A stretch of 64,000 nucleotides of DNA from JAAYDS01 sp012729155. Lineage in GTDB: Bacteria; Chloroflexota; Anaerolineae; UBA1429. Within the stretch, counting starts at the first letter, position 1. Every line of letters begins with the position of its first letter. Positions 35,742-42,859 of the stretch are shown here, piece after piece. The DNA lies in assembly GCA_036774405.1 (NCBI GenBank), contig DAIPBO010000012.1, positions 1 through 64,000 on the forward strand, read 5' to 3'. The translations under genes were made by a program, and so were the position numbers. The notes below the pieces were generated by a model. The model was not told the origin of the DNA. It searched no databases and worked only from the letters and a program-made list of their open reading frames with translations.

Positions 35742-36316
35742 CCACCCAGCGAGCGCAGCGCGGCGAGGATGCGCGCGTCCAGCGTCTCGGCGTCAGAAGG
35801 GATGGCGGCCAGCGCGGCCTGCGCCTCGGCCTGGCTGTAGCCGAGCGCAGTAAGCGCGTTGAGCACATCCACATCTCCCTGAGACACCGAAGTCGGCTGC
35901 CAGGCTTGTGTCGGCACGCCGATGCGGTCTCTGAGGTCTAGCACCAGGCGCTGCGCCGTCTTGCGGCCGATGCCTGGGATGCGGGTGAGCGCAGCCACAT
36001 CATCGTGGGCCACGGCGCCGCGCAAGGTCTCGGGCGAAAAGGTTGAGAGCACCGCCAGCGCCGTGCGCGGCCCCACGCCGCTGACCGTCAGCAGCGATCT
36101 GAACAAGTCGCGCTCCTCGGCCGAGCCAAAGCCATACAGGGCCAGCTCGTTCTCGCGCACGATCAGCTCGGTGATCAGCTCGATGTGCATGCCCACATGG
36201 GGCACACTGTCGATAACGCTGGCCGTCACGTGTACGCGATAGCCCACGCCCTCAACTGCGATCACCAGCGCGCCTTCTTCACGCATCTGCACCTGGCCCG
36301 ACAGGCTTGCGATCAT
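35738..36316 (-). CDS. ruvA: Holliday junction DNA helicase subunit RuvA
   Basis: A 192-residue protein starting MIASLSGQV. It has the OB-fold domain, the double HhH (LLTVSGVGPRTALAVLS and ALTRIPGIGRKTAQRLVLDL) and the C-terminal UBA-like domain III (DVLNALTALGYSQAEA). RuvA binds four-way junctions and loads RuvB, which is not encoded here. It is 3 nt downstream of ruvC and ends interlocked with the convergent antiporter-like gene. Confidence 0.95.
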   Translation of the reverse strand: MIASLSGQVQMREEGALVIAVEGVGYRVHVTASVIDSVPHVGMHIELITELIVRENELALYGFGSAEERDLFRSLLTVSGVGPRTALAVLSTFSPETLRGAVAHDDVAALTRIPGIGRKTAQRLVLDLRDRIGVPTQAWQPTSVSQGDVDVLNALTALGYSQAEAQAALAAIPSDAETLDARILAALRSLGG

Positions 36317-36319
36317 GCT

Positions 36320-36817
36320 TTACTCCGCGTTCTGCGCCAACTCGGTGTAGCGCCAGGCATGATAGTGGCAGATCGACGCCGCCAGCGCGTCGGCGGCGTC
36401 ATCGGGGCGAGGTGGGCTTTCGAGCGATAGCAGGAGCTGCACCATCTGCTGCACCTGCACTTTGTCGGCCAGGCCATAGCCCGTCACAGCTTGTTTGATC
36501 TGTAGCGGCGTGTACTCGGCGACAGACACACCCGCCTGAGCCAGCGCCAGCAGAATCACACCGCGGCCCTCGCCCACCATGATGGCCGTGCGCGCGTTGG
36601 TGGCAAAGAACAGCTCCTCGACCGCCGCAGCCTCAGGCTGGTAGCGTTCGAGGAGCTCTGTGACGCCACGATGCAGCTGTGCCAGCCGCTCCCCAATGGG
36701 GGTGCCTGCCGGCGTGGTGATCACCCCATAGGTGATCGCGCGGATATCACCGTGCTCACCCTCCACGAGCCCGTATCCGGTGGTGGCAAGCCCAGGATCG
36801 AGGCCCAGGATGAGCAT
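36320..36817 (-). CDS. ruvC: Crossover junction endodeoxyribonuclease RuvC
   Basis: A 165-residue protein with the RuvC signatures LGLDPGLATTGYGLVE (catalytic Asp7), AVEELFFATNARTA (Glu), GYGLADKVQVQQMV and the terminal DAADALAASICH. It resolves Holliday junctions. The order yebC-ruvC-ruvA with 3-6 nt gaps is the common bacterial arrangement. Confidence 0.95.
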   Translation of the reverse strand: MLILGLDPGLATTGYGLVEGEHGDIRAITYGVITTPAGTPIGERLAQLHRGVTELLERYQPEAAAVEELFFATNARTAIMVGEGRGVILLALAQAGVSVAEYTPLQIKQAVTGYGLADKVQVQQMVQLLLSLESPPRPDDAADALAASICHYHAWRYTELAQNAE

Positions 36818-36823
36818 ATCGGC

Positions 36824-37579
36824 TCAGGCCGCCTGGTACTTGTCCATCACTTCGTCAGAGATGTTGAGGTTGGTAAAGACCTCTTGGACGTCATCGAGGT
36901 CCTCGAGGGCCTCGACCAGCTTGAGATTGCGGATGGTCTCTGCCTCTGTCATGTCGATGCGCGTGTTGGGCACCCATTCGATGGACGAGCTCTCGACGTC
37001 ATAGCTCGCCTCGACGATGGCATCGAGCACGACCTTGAAATCTTGCAGGGCGGTGGTGATCTCTACCTCGCCATCGCTCACCTGCACATCATCGGCGCCG
37101 GCATCGATGGCCACCAGCATGATCTCCTCGGGGTCCTCATCCTTGGGATCGACGAGGATAACGCCTTTGCGCTCGAACATCCAGGCCACGCAGCCATCGG
37201 CGCCCAGGTTGCCGCCGAACCGCGAAAAGACGTGGCGCACCTCGGCCACGGTGCGGTTGCGGTTGTCCGTCAGGGCCTGCAAGATGATGGCCGAGCCGTT
37301 GGGCCCATAGCCCTCGTAGATGTACTCTTCGAGGCCGCCGCCTTCACCACCATCTCCCGCGCCGCGTTTGACGGCGCGTTCGATGTTATCTTTGGGCATG
37401 TTGGCTGCGCGAGCCTTGTCAAGGACGATCCTCAGGCGAAAGTTGCTGTCCGGATCAGGTCCCCCCTCTCGTGCCGCGAGTGCGATCTCGTGGCCGAGCT
37501 TGGTGAACATCGCGCCACGCTTGGCGTCGTTGGCTCCCTTGGCCCTCTTGATGGTGGCCCATTTGCTATGACCAGACAT
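36824..37579 (-). CDS. yebC: YebC/PmpR-family DNA-binding regulatory protein (TACO1-like)
   Basis: A 251-residue protein starting MSGHSKWATIKRAKGAND. It has MPKDNIERAVKRGAG, YEGYGPNGSAIILQALTDNRNRT and WMFERKGVI, all diagnostic of the family. Members act as transcription regulators or help ribosomes through polyproline stretches. The N-terminal helix-loop region and acidic C-terminus are complete. ATG 37579 has a GGAGGAAATAG ribosome site. It leads the ruv operon, with a promoter at 37620-37649. Confidence 0.95.
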   Translation of the reverse strand: MSGHSKWATIKRAKGANDAKRGAMFTKLGHEIALAAREGGPDPDSNFRLRIVLDKARAANMPKDNIERAVKRGAGDGGEGGGLEEYIYEGYGPNGSAIILQALTDNRNRTVAEVRHVFSRFGGNLGADGCVAWMFERKGVILVDPKDEDPEEIMLVAIDAGADDVQVSDGEVEITTALQDFKVVLDAIVEASYDVESSSIEWVPNTRIDMTEAETIRNLKLVEALEDLDDVQEVFTNLNISDEVMDKYQAA

Positions 37580-37619
37580 CTATTTCCTCCTGACTTGGCA
37601 GCGACTTGCCTTGTACTTG

Positions 37620-37649
37620 ATTATAGCACGCCGGCGTCTTGCGCGGCAA
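37620..37649 (-). promoter_or_regulatory. Promoter of the yebC-ruvC-ruvA operon
   Basis: TTGCCG (37644-37649), 18 bp, TATAAT (37620-37625) with an upstream TGC (extended -10). No GAAC-N4-GTTC box was seen, so SOS control of ruv is not indicated. Confidence 0.6.
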
Positions 37650-37704
37650 TTGGCGACCGGTGTGAGCCGAGCATGGTACCGCGCGCTTGCGCACGACCGT
37701 CAGT

Positions 37705-37736
37705 CAAAAGAGAACAGGCCCGGGTTGGGCCTGTTC
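37705..37736 (-). terminator. Terminator after the L25 gene
   Basis: A 10-bp perfect stem (GAACAGGCCC 37712-37721 / 37727-37736, loop of 5) is followed on the minus strand by TCTTTTG. Confidence 0.7.
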
Positions 37737-37766
37737 CGTGGTGGTAAGGATGTGCGGAGCCAAGGC

Positions 37767-38423
37767 CTACTCGGCCTCGGCGCCTTCGGCGGCATCTGCT
37801 GCATCGCTCTCGCTAGCGGCCTCACCGTAGCCCAAGATTGGCTCTTCGACCTCTTCCTCTTCCTCAACCGCACGTGGCACATAGACGCGTACGATGTCGC
37901 CATCAGGAGGGTTGAGCACGGTCACACCCAGGGGAATGTCCAGGTCGCTAAAGGCGATGGCCGAGTTCTCGTCGACCAGCACCGAGACGTCGACGTGGAT
38001 GGCGTTCGGCAGGTCTTGTGGCATGCACTCGATATCCAGCTCTGAGACGAGCTGACTGACCGACATGCCCTCCTGTGTCACAGGCGCCTCACCAACCAGC
38101 ACAACGGGCACCGTGCTGGTGATGACCTGGCCTGCCACCACGCTGTAGAGATCCACATGCAGAATGGCACGCGAGACCGGGTCTCGCTGCACGTCGCGGA
38201 AGAGGGCCATCTGTGTGCCCTCTTCGCCAGTGATGCTGAGGGTGAGCAGGCGGTTGGTGCCTGCATGCAGCACGGCCCTCTCTAGTTGCGCCTGGGTAAA
38301 CTGCAGCGACGTGGCCTCAGAGCCGCGGCCATAGATGACGCCTGGCACCCAGCCCTCGCGCCTCAGCGCCTTGGCCTTGGCGCTTTCGCGTGGCGAGGCC
38401 TGCAAAACAACGGTTTCTGGCAT
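37767..38423 (-). CDS. rplY: 50S ribosomal protein L25 (Ctc form)
   Basis: A 218-residue protein. The L25 domain (VLQASPRESAKAKALRREG, PGVIYGRG) is followed by the TL5/Ctc C-terminal beta domain (VPVVLVGEAP, IECMPQDLPNAIHVDVS) and an acidic tail rich in Glu/Ala. It binds 5S rRNA. ATG 38423 is preferred over ATG 38432, because AGGAGG abuts the latter but stands 9 nt before the former. Confidence 0.92.
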   Translation of the reverse strand: MPETVVLQASPRESAKAKALRREGWVPGVIYGRGSEATSLQFTQAQLERAVLHAGTNRLLTLSITGEEGTQMALFRDVQRDPVSRAILHVDLYSVVAGQVITSTVPVVLVGEAPVTQEGMSVSQLVSELDIECMPQDLPNAIHVDVSVLVDENSAIAFSDLDIPLGVTVLNPPDGDIVRVYVPRAVEEEEEVEEPILGYGEAASESDAADAAEGAEAE

Positions 38424-38517
38424 AGCCCCCATCCTCCTATGTATGTCTACAGACGATTCATCGTCCGCGATGAGGGCCGATCCATAGAGCCCCCACTATC
38501 GCAATGTGAACCATGCT

Positions 38518-38546
38518 ATTGTACCCCCTGGGGGGGCTCGATCCAA
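38518..38546 (-). promoter_or_regulatory. Promoter of the L25 gene
   Basis: TTGGAT (38541-38546), 17 bp, TACAAT (38518-38523) on the minus strand. The leader is about 90 nt. Confidence 0.5.
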
Positions 38547-38564
38547 ACGGCAGTGAGGCGAGGG

Positions 38565-39572
38565 TTAGCGGTTGCGGCCGCGCACCATCTTGAGCCAGCG
38601 CAGGATGTTGCGCGTCACCTGGATAGCGTAGGCCGCGTCGTCGTGTGTGGGGCGCAGACCGCGATGCACGATGTCGTTGCGCAGGTCGTTGATCTCGTTG
38701 AACCTGAGCCAGAGCTCGGGGTTGTCGCGTTTGAGGCTAAAGCCCGAGTAGCGCCGCAAGAGCGCCTCGAGCTTGGATGTGAGGCTGCGTGTTGAGAGGG
38801 CATGATCGATCTCGCCATCAGCGAGCCCCTGCCGCTGCATGCCATAGGTCAGCAGCATCGAAACGGCCGCCTCGATGGTGGTGTGGCAAGTGGCGATGGC
38901 CTGCCGTGGAAAGCGTTGCGCCAGGGCGCGTTCGGCCTCGATCAAGAGGTCGTCTGCGAGGCCAACAGGCTCCTCGTGGGCCAGCCCCAGGCGCAGCTCC
39001 TCATACCACTGCTCGCTCTCACGGGCCAGGTCAAAGCGCTCACCCAGGGCTTCTTCTTGCTCGATCAGTTCGGCCTGTAGAGGGTCGGGTGTCAGCACTG
39101 TGCCATCTTCAGAGCGCACGGTGACGTCGATATCGTCGCGCCGCAGGTCAAACACGTGGTAGAGCTTGGCCTTTCCGCGCACGACGGCGACAAAGTTGTT
39201 GAACGCGGCCAGCGATTCGGTGGCAAAGGCATCGCGCTGCGCGTCAAAGCGCTCACTGCGCCAGTCGGCTCCAGGGGTTAGGGACTGAACGATGGTGCCG
39301 CTCGAGTTGATCGAGCCCAGCGACGCGATGTTGCGCCCAAACACCACGCGTAGCACAAAAGGGTGGTCGTACCAGCTGTACGAGGTCAGCCCCTCGGCCT
39401 GATCTTGTGCAGCCAGCACCCGCGTTGCTGCGGGGTGCGAGGCGATCGTCAGAAAGGGCGTGTAGGTCTGTGCCGTGACGTGCACCGTTTTGATGCCGTA
39501 GACGGTGTTGACCTCGTAGGGGCCACCGGCGACGCCAAATGGCAGACTGGCAAATGCAACCAGGGCGGGCAT
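38565..39572 (-). CDS. Unknown protein with C-terminal HEPN-like domain
   Basis: A 335-residue protein. The N-terminal ~180 residues are not recognised (beta-rich, with WYDHPFVLRVVFGRNIAS). The C-terminal ~150 residues are helical and end in LRNDIVHRG, an Rx4H motif (R298, H303), after AIATCHTTIEAAVSMLL. This is the layout of HEPN or DUF4145-like RNase/RNA-binding modules. HEPN proteins occur in toxin-antitoxin and antiviral systems; whether this one is a nuclease is inference. ATG 39572 has AGAGGAG. A perfect palindrome covers its promoter -10, suggesting repressor control. Confidence 0.6.
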   Translation of the reverse strand: MPALVAFASLPFGVAGGPYEVNTVYGIKTVHVTAQTYTPFLTIASHPAATRVLAAQDQAEGLTSYSWYDHPFVLRVVFGRNIASLGSINSSGTIVQSLTPGADWRSERFDAQRDAFATESLAAFNNFVAVVRGKAKLYHVFDLRRDDIDVTVRSEDGTVLTPDPLQAELIEQEEALGERFDLARESEQWYEELRLGLAHEEPVGLADDLLIEAERALAQRFPRQAIATCHTTIEAAVSMLLTYGMQRQGLADGEIDHALSTRSLTSKLEALLRRYSGFSLKRDNPELWLRFNEINDLRNDIVHRGLRPTHDDAAYAIQVTRNILRWLKMVRGRNR

Positions 39573-39589
39573 GCGGCTCCTCTCGTCAG

Positions 39590-39616
39590 GGTTACCTCAG
39601 TTTACCTGAGGTAACC
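39590..39616 (-). promoter_or_regulatory. Perfect 11-bp inverted repeat over the HEPN-gene promoter
   Basis: GGTTACCTCAG (39590-39600) and CTGAGGTAACC (39606-39616) are separated by 5 bp. No T tract follows on the minus strand, so an operator is likelier than a terminator. It contains the candidate -10 (39599-39604). Confidence 0.7.
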
Positions 39617-39628
39617 ACTGGCTACCAA
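39599..39628 (-). promoter_or_regulatory. Candidate promoter of the HEPN gene
   Basis: TTGGTA (39623-39628), 18 bp, TAAACT (39599-39604). It overlaps the end of arfB and the inverted repeat. Confidence 0.5.
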
Positions 39629-40053
39629 TCGCCGGGATCGACGCGCCGCTGGCGCTTGGTGGCAGTTCGCCGGCGCTTTGTGGCCAGGCGCCGCTCGATA
39701 GACGCGCGGGTGGGCTGCGTGGGGATGCGGCGCCTGGGCACGTGTAGCGCTCTGGCCAACACGATGCGCAGCCGCTCGAGGGCATCCTGTCGGTTGCGCC
39801 ACTGGCTCGCATAGCTGCTTGCGGTGAGGTGCAGCACGCCGTCGCCTTCGAGCTGGCCGCGCAACCGCTGTAGGAGGCGCTCACGCTGCACCTGGTTGAG
39901 GGCGGCTGAGCGTGCCACATCAAAGCGTAGCTCGACACGGGTCGAGGTCTTGTTGACCTTTTGCCCGCCTGGGCCGGCGCTGCGCGTAAAGCGCAGCTCG
40001 ATCTCGCTCAGGGGGATGCTGAGCTCGGGGGTGATGCGCAATTGCTCTGCCAC
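39622..40053 (-). CDS. arfB: ArfB (YaeJ/ICT1)-type peptidyl-tRNA hydrolase, ribosome rescue
   Basis: About 143 residues. The release-factor-like GGQ motif is in RSAGPGGQKVNKTSTRV (GGQ about 29-31). A long basic C-terminal tail (ERRLATKRRRTATKRQRR) follows, of the sort that enters the empty mRNA channel. ArfB frees ribosomes stalled without a stop codon. The gene is open further upstream, but a GTG at 40053 with a GAGGT ribosome site gives the normal family length (about 140). It is divergent from udk. Confidence 0.88.
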   Translation of the reverse strand: MAEQLRITPELSIPLSEIELRFTRSAGPGGQKVNKTSTRVELRFDVARSAALNQVQRERLLQRLRGQLEGDGVLHLTASSYASQWRNRQDALERLRIVLARALHVPRRRIPTQPTRASIERRLATKRRRTATKRQRRVDPGDW

Positions 40054-40143
40054 AGTATCGACCTCGATGGGTGGGTGGTTGGCCCGCCTGGCTGACGCGA
40101 CTAGACTGGTGCTATCGATAGCTCTGCCAGGGTTGGAGGGCGC

Positions 40144-40779
40144 ATGCACAGCAGGCCGTTTGTTGTGGGGGTGGCGGGTGGCAGCGGTTCGGGCAAGACC
40201 ACCGTGGTCGAACAGATCATCCAGGCGCTCGGCACGCCCGACGTCACTGTGCTGCATCATGATGCCTACTATCGCGATCGCAGCGACCTGACGCCCGAAC
40301 AGCGCCAGGCCATCAACTATGACCACCCCGACTCTTTGGAGAACGCGCTGATGATCGCGCATCTAGAGGCGCTCTTGCGGCGCGAACCCGTGCAGGTGCC
40401 CGTGTATGACTTTAGCCACCACGCCAGGCTGACGCAAACCGAACGGCTGGAGCCCGCCGAGATCGTCATCGTCGAGGGCATCCTGGTCTTTCAGGATGCT
40501 CGCCTGCGCGAGCTTATGGACCTGCGGTTGTTTGTCGAGACGGACGCCGATGTGCGCTTTATTCGCCGCCTGCGGCGCGACCTCGAGGAGCGCGGCCGCA
40601 CCCTTGGTTCGGTGGTACGGCAATATCTGGAGACGGTCAGACCGATGTACCTCGAGTTCGTCGAGCCGAGCAAGCGGTATGCCAACATCATCATCCCCGA
40701 GGGGGGCTTTAACACTGTGGCCATCGATCTGGTGGTGACCAAGTTGCGCGAGATGCTCAGAGCGAGTCGTCAGGGCTAG
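40144..40779 (+). CDS. udk: Uridine kinase
   Basis: A 211-residue P-loop kinase. Walker A is VAGGSGSGKTTV (about 10-21), then HHDAYYRD, NYDHPDSLENAL, PVYDFSHHAR, IVIVEGILVF and the lid residues FIRRLRRDLEERGR. These are the Udk signatures; it phosphorylates uridine and cytidine with ATP or GTP. This fits the nucleobase and nucleoside importers in the window. A weak TTGGCC-17-TAGACT promoter lies at 40079-40107. Confidence 0.93.
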   Translation: MHSRPFVVGVAGGSGSGKTTVVEQIIQALGTPDVTVLHHDAYYRDRSDLTPEQRQAINYDHPDSLENALMIAHLEALLRREPVQVPVYDFSHHARLTQTERLEPAEIVIVEGILVFQDARLRELMDLRLFVETDADVRFIRRLRRDLEERGRTLGSVVRQYLETVRPMYLEFVEPSKRYANIIIPEGGFNTVAIDLVVTKLREMLRASRQG

Positions 40780-40787
40780 CCCATCCT

Positions 40788-40848
40788 CAGGTTGTCCACA
40801 GTTTCTGCAGGCCATCCACAGGAGATAGTATCATCTGTGGATAACCTG
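40788..40848. promoter_or_regulatory. DnaA-box cluster in a near-perfect inverted repeat
   Basis: Three DnaA-box-like 9-mers: TTGTCCACA (40792-40800), CCATCCACA (40812-40820) and, inverted, TGTGGATAA (40836-40844; perfect TTATCCACA on the minus strand). The outer two lie in a 14-bp inverted repeat (40788-40801 / 40835-40848, one mismatch). It sits in the udk-bioY intergenic gap. Confidence 0.6.
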
Positions 40849-40864
40849 TTAGCTGGGTGAAATG

Positions 40865-40895
40865 CAGAACGCCCCTCGGTCAGAGGGGCGTTCTG
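40865..40895. terminator. Hairpin between convergent udk and bioY
   Basis: A perfect 13-bp stem (40865-40877 / 40883-40895) with a 5-nt loop. Neither side has a clear T tract, so it is probably a weak bidirectional terminator. Confidence 0.55.
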
Positions 40896-40908
40896 TGTCG
40901 GTTGCTGC

Positions 40909-41451
40909 CTAGCGTTGACGAGTGCTGGCCACGCCAACGGAAATGATGGCTTTGAGCAGGTCTGCCACGGCAAAGGGCAGCACGCCTGCGCTGAACGCCA
41001 GCGGCATCGACCCGAGATAGAATGCGAGCCAGGCCGTTCCTGCAGCATAGATGGTCGCCAGGCCGGCCAGGGCGCCCAGGGCGCGGCCAGCCAGTGGCAC
41101 ACTACTGCGCTGTGCCAGCCAGCCCGCCACAAAGGCGGCAGCAGGAAAGGCAAGCAGGTAGCCCGCGCTGGGGCCAACAAAAGCCGCTGGCCCAATCAGC
41201 CCAGAGGCTGTGGCAGGGGCGCCCAGCAATACGGCTTGGAGATAGGCAAGCTGCGCCAGCAACCCGTCTCGGGGGCCGAGCAGCAGCCCGCTCAGCAGCA
41301 CCACCAGCACCTGCAGGGTGAGGGGCACCGGCGAGAGTGGCGTCAGCACATTGATGCGGGCGCTCACAGCTGTGGCGCCTGCAAAGAGCGCGATGCTCAA
41401 TACGCGGACCCAGGGGCGATAGTCGGCACGATGGAGAGCGCGTGTCAGCAT
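40909..41451 (-). CDS. bioY: Biotin transporter BioY
   Basis: A 180-residue membrane protein with six hydrophobic segments. It has the BioY elements SARINVLTPLSPVPLTLQVLVVLLSG, LGPRDGLLAQLAYL and GPSAGYLLAFPAAAFVAG. BioY is the substrate-binding component for biotin and works alone or with ECF energy-coupling subunits, none of which is nearby. ATG 41451 has GGAGGT. The N-terminus (MLTRALHRADYRPW) is cytoplasmic and basic. Confidence 0.9.
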   Translation of the reverse strand: MLTRALHRADYRPWVRVLSIALFAGATAVSARINVLTPLSPVPLTLQVLVVLLSGLLLGPRDGLLAQLAYLQAVLLGAPATASGLIGPAAFVGPSAGYLLAFPAAAFVAGWLAQRSSVPLAGRALGALAGLATIYAAGTAWLAFYLGSMPLAFSAGVLPFAVADLLKAIISVGVASTRQR

Positions 41452-41493
41452 AGAGACCTCCGAACAGCTAACTCGAACGACACATTTCCGGTC

Positions 41494-41521
41494 ACTATAG
41501 GGATAAGGCATACGCTGTCAA
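41494..41521 (-). promoter_or_regulatory. Promoter of bioY
   Basis: TTGACA (41516-41521), 16 bp, TATAGT (41494-41499) on the minus strand. No BirA-type palindrome was seen. A direct repeat CGAAC (41461 and 41473 region) lies in the leader. Confidence 0.7.
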
Positions 41522-41540
41522 AAGGCGACGCTCGTACGGC

Positions 41541-42857
41541 TCAGCCAGCGAAAAAGATGCGCTGTATGTCCTCACGGGTGATCTTGCCCGAGGCCAGCCG
41601 GTTGCGCAGCTCGTTCATCTGCTGTACCAGCGGGATGGCCTCGAGGGGGCTGCGATGTTCTTCAAAGGGAGGCAACTCGGCTGGCAGCTCGACGGCATCG
41701 CCGTGCAGCAGCGCCCTGACGGCATCGATGGCCTTGCCGGTCTGCACAAGCCCGTTGTGATTTTGTTCGACATAGTAGGTGGCGACGCCCGGCACGCGTG
41801 CAGACCAGAGCGGCACCTGCTCGTCGCCCGAGTCGGGACCGGTGTCATGGCGTTCGGGCAGCAGACGCAGCTCACCATCGTCGGTCTGACGACGCACGGC
41901 AGCAACGGTCTCATAGTGGCAGCCAGCGATCTCAATCTGCTCGATATCGGGTTGGCAGCCCAGCACCAACTCATGAAAGCGCCTGGCCTCGCTCAGCAGG
42001 TCGCCGCGCACCGGTGGCCCCTGCCATTCGGTCTCGTCGTAGGGGTTCCAGTCCAGCGGGTAGGGGCGATCGCCCATGAACAGCTCGGGTGGCGGTGGCA
42101 AGAGCTGGTAGGCCGAGGGCAGGCCGAGGGCAAAGCCGAGCACATCGTTAGCGGGGTTGAGGTGCTTGATGATGCGTGCGGGCCGCGCTTCACCGGCAAA
42201 GAGCAGGGCAGCCTCAGCGGCGCCCTGCAACGGTGTGCCCAGCATGATCACCCGTTCGACGCGTCGCTCGGCTTCATGGGGATGTTTGGCCAGATAGGCA
42301 CGGGCCACCAGCCCGCCCATACTATGGCACACCAGCGTAAAGCGTCGCTCGGGCTCGGTCAAAGACCAGCGCTCGAGCGAGTGGGCGAGCGTATCGGCGG
42401 TCCTGAGCACGCTGTGTCGCCAGTCGTAGGGGAACTCGTAGAGGCGCGTCTCGCGAGCAAGCGCCAGAACGATCTGTAGATACGACAGCTTCTCTACCCC
42501 GAGTGGCACAATGTCGACATCGGGCACGCGGTCGTCGACGCCATCGTCGTCCAGATCAAGCAGGTTGAGGTGACCCTCGAGCAGCAGCCGTGGGTTGGGC
42601 CACAGCAGCGCGCTGATCCCACGAATGCTCGTCAGTTGTGAGCCCATGATACCAGGGATGAACACCGTCGCATTGCGCGGGTGTTCGGTCGAGGGGCGGT
42701 CGAGCAGGGCGCGTATCTCGGCAGTCTCGCGCTCGCTCATCACCAACTCCATCCACAGGTTGGGCTTGATCATAGCCAGTCCACGGCTCAGATGCTCCGC
42801 CGGGATTGACTCTAGCTGAGCGATGACCCACTGAGCGATGCTATTGGCAATGTCCAT
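41541..42857 (-). CDS. LCAT-like lipase/acyltransferase, putative effector of the STAND-TPR pair
   Basis: A 438-residue alpha/beta-hydrolase of the lecithin:cholesterol acyltransferase type. It has FIPGIMGSQL (66-75), LYEFPYDWRHS (139-149), nucleophile serine in LVCHSMGG (S179), aspartate in SGDEQVPL (D345) and histidine in EQNHNGL (H367). The triad is complete. There is no signal peptide, so it would act on lipids from the cytoplasmic side. ATG 42857 lies 2 nt after the stop of the large STAND-TPR gene, so the two are one transcription unit. Phospholipase activity is inferred from the family. Confidence 0.82.
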   Translation of the reverse strand: MDIANSIAQWVIAQLESIPAEHLSRGLAMIKPNLWMELVMSERETAEIRALLDRPSTEHPRNATVFIPGIMGSQLTSIRGISALLWPNPRLLLEGHLNLLDLDDDGVDDRVPDVDIVPLGVEKLSYLQIVLALARETRLYEFPYDWRHSVLRTADTLAHSLERWSLTEPERRFTLVCHSMGGLVARAYLAKHPHEAERRVERVIMLGTPLQGAAEAALLFAGEARPARIIKHLNPANDVLGFALGLPSAYQLLPPPPELFMGDRPYPLDWNPYDETEWQGPPVRGDLLSEARRFHELVLGCQPDIEQIEIAGCHYETVAAVRRQTDDGELRLLPERHDTGPDSGDEQVPLWSARVPGVATYYVEQNHNGLVQTGKAIDAVRALLHGDAVELPAELPPFEEHRSPLEAIPLVQQMNELRNRLASGKITREDIQRIFFAG

Positions 42858-42859
42858 GG

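Noticed and set aside
36824..37640. LexA control of yebC-ruvC-ruvA
   Set aside because: No GAAC-N4-GTTC-like box was found near the operon promoter, although ruv genes are SOS-regulated in some bacteria.
40111..40122. GCTATCGATAGC palindrome upstream of udk as an operator
   Set aside because: A single 12-bp palindrome built around ATCGAT is weak evidence. No second copy or matching regulator was seen.
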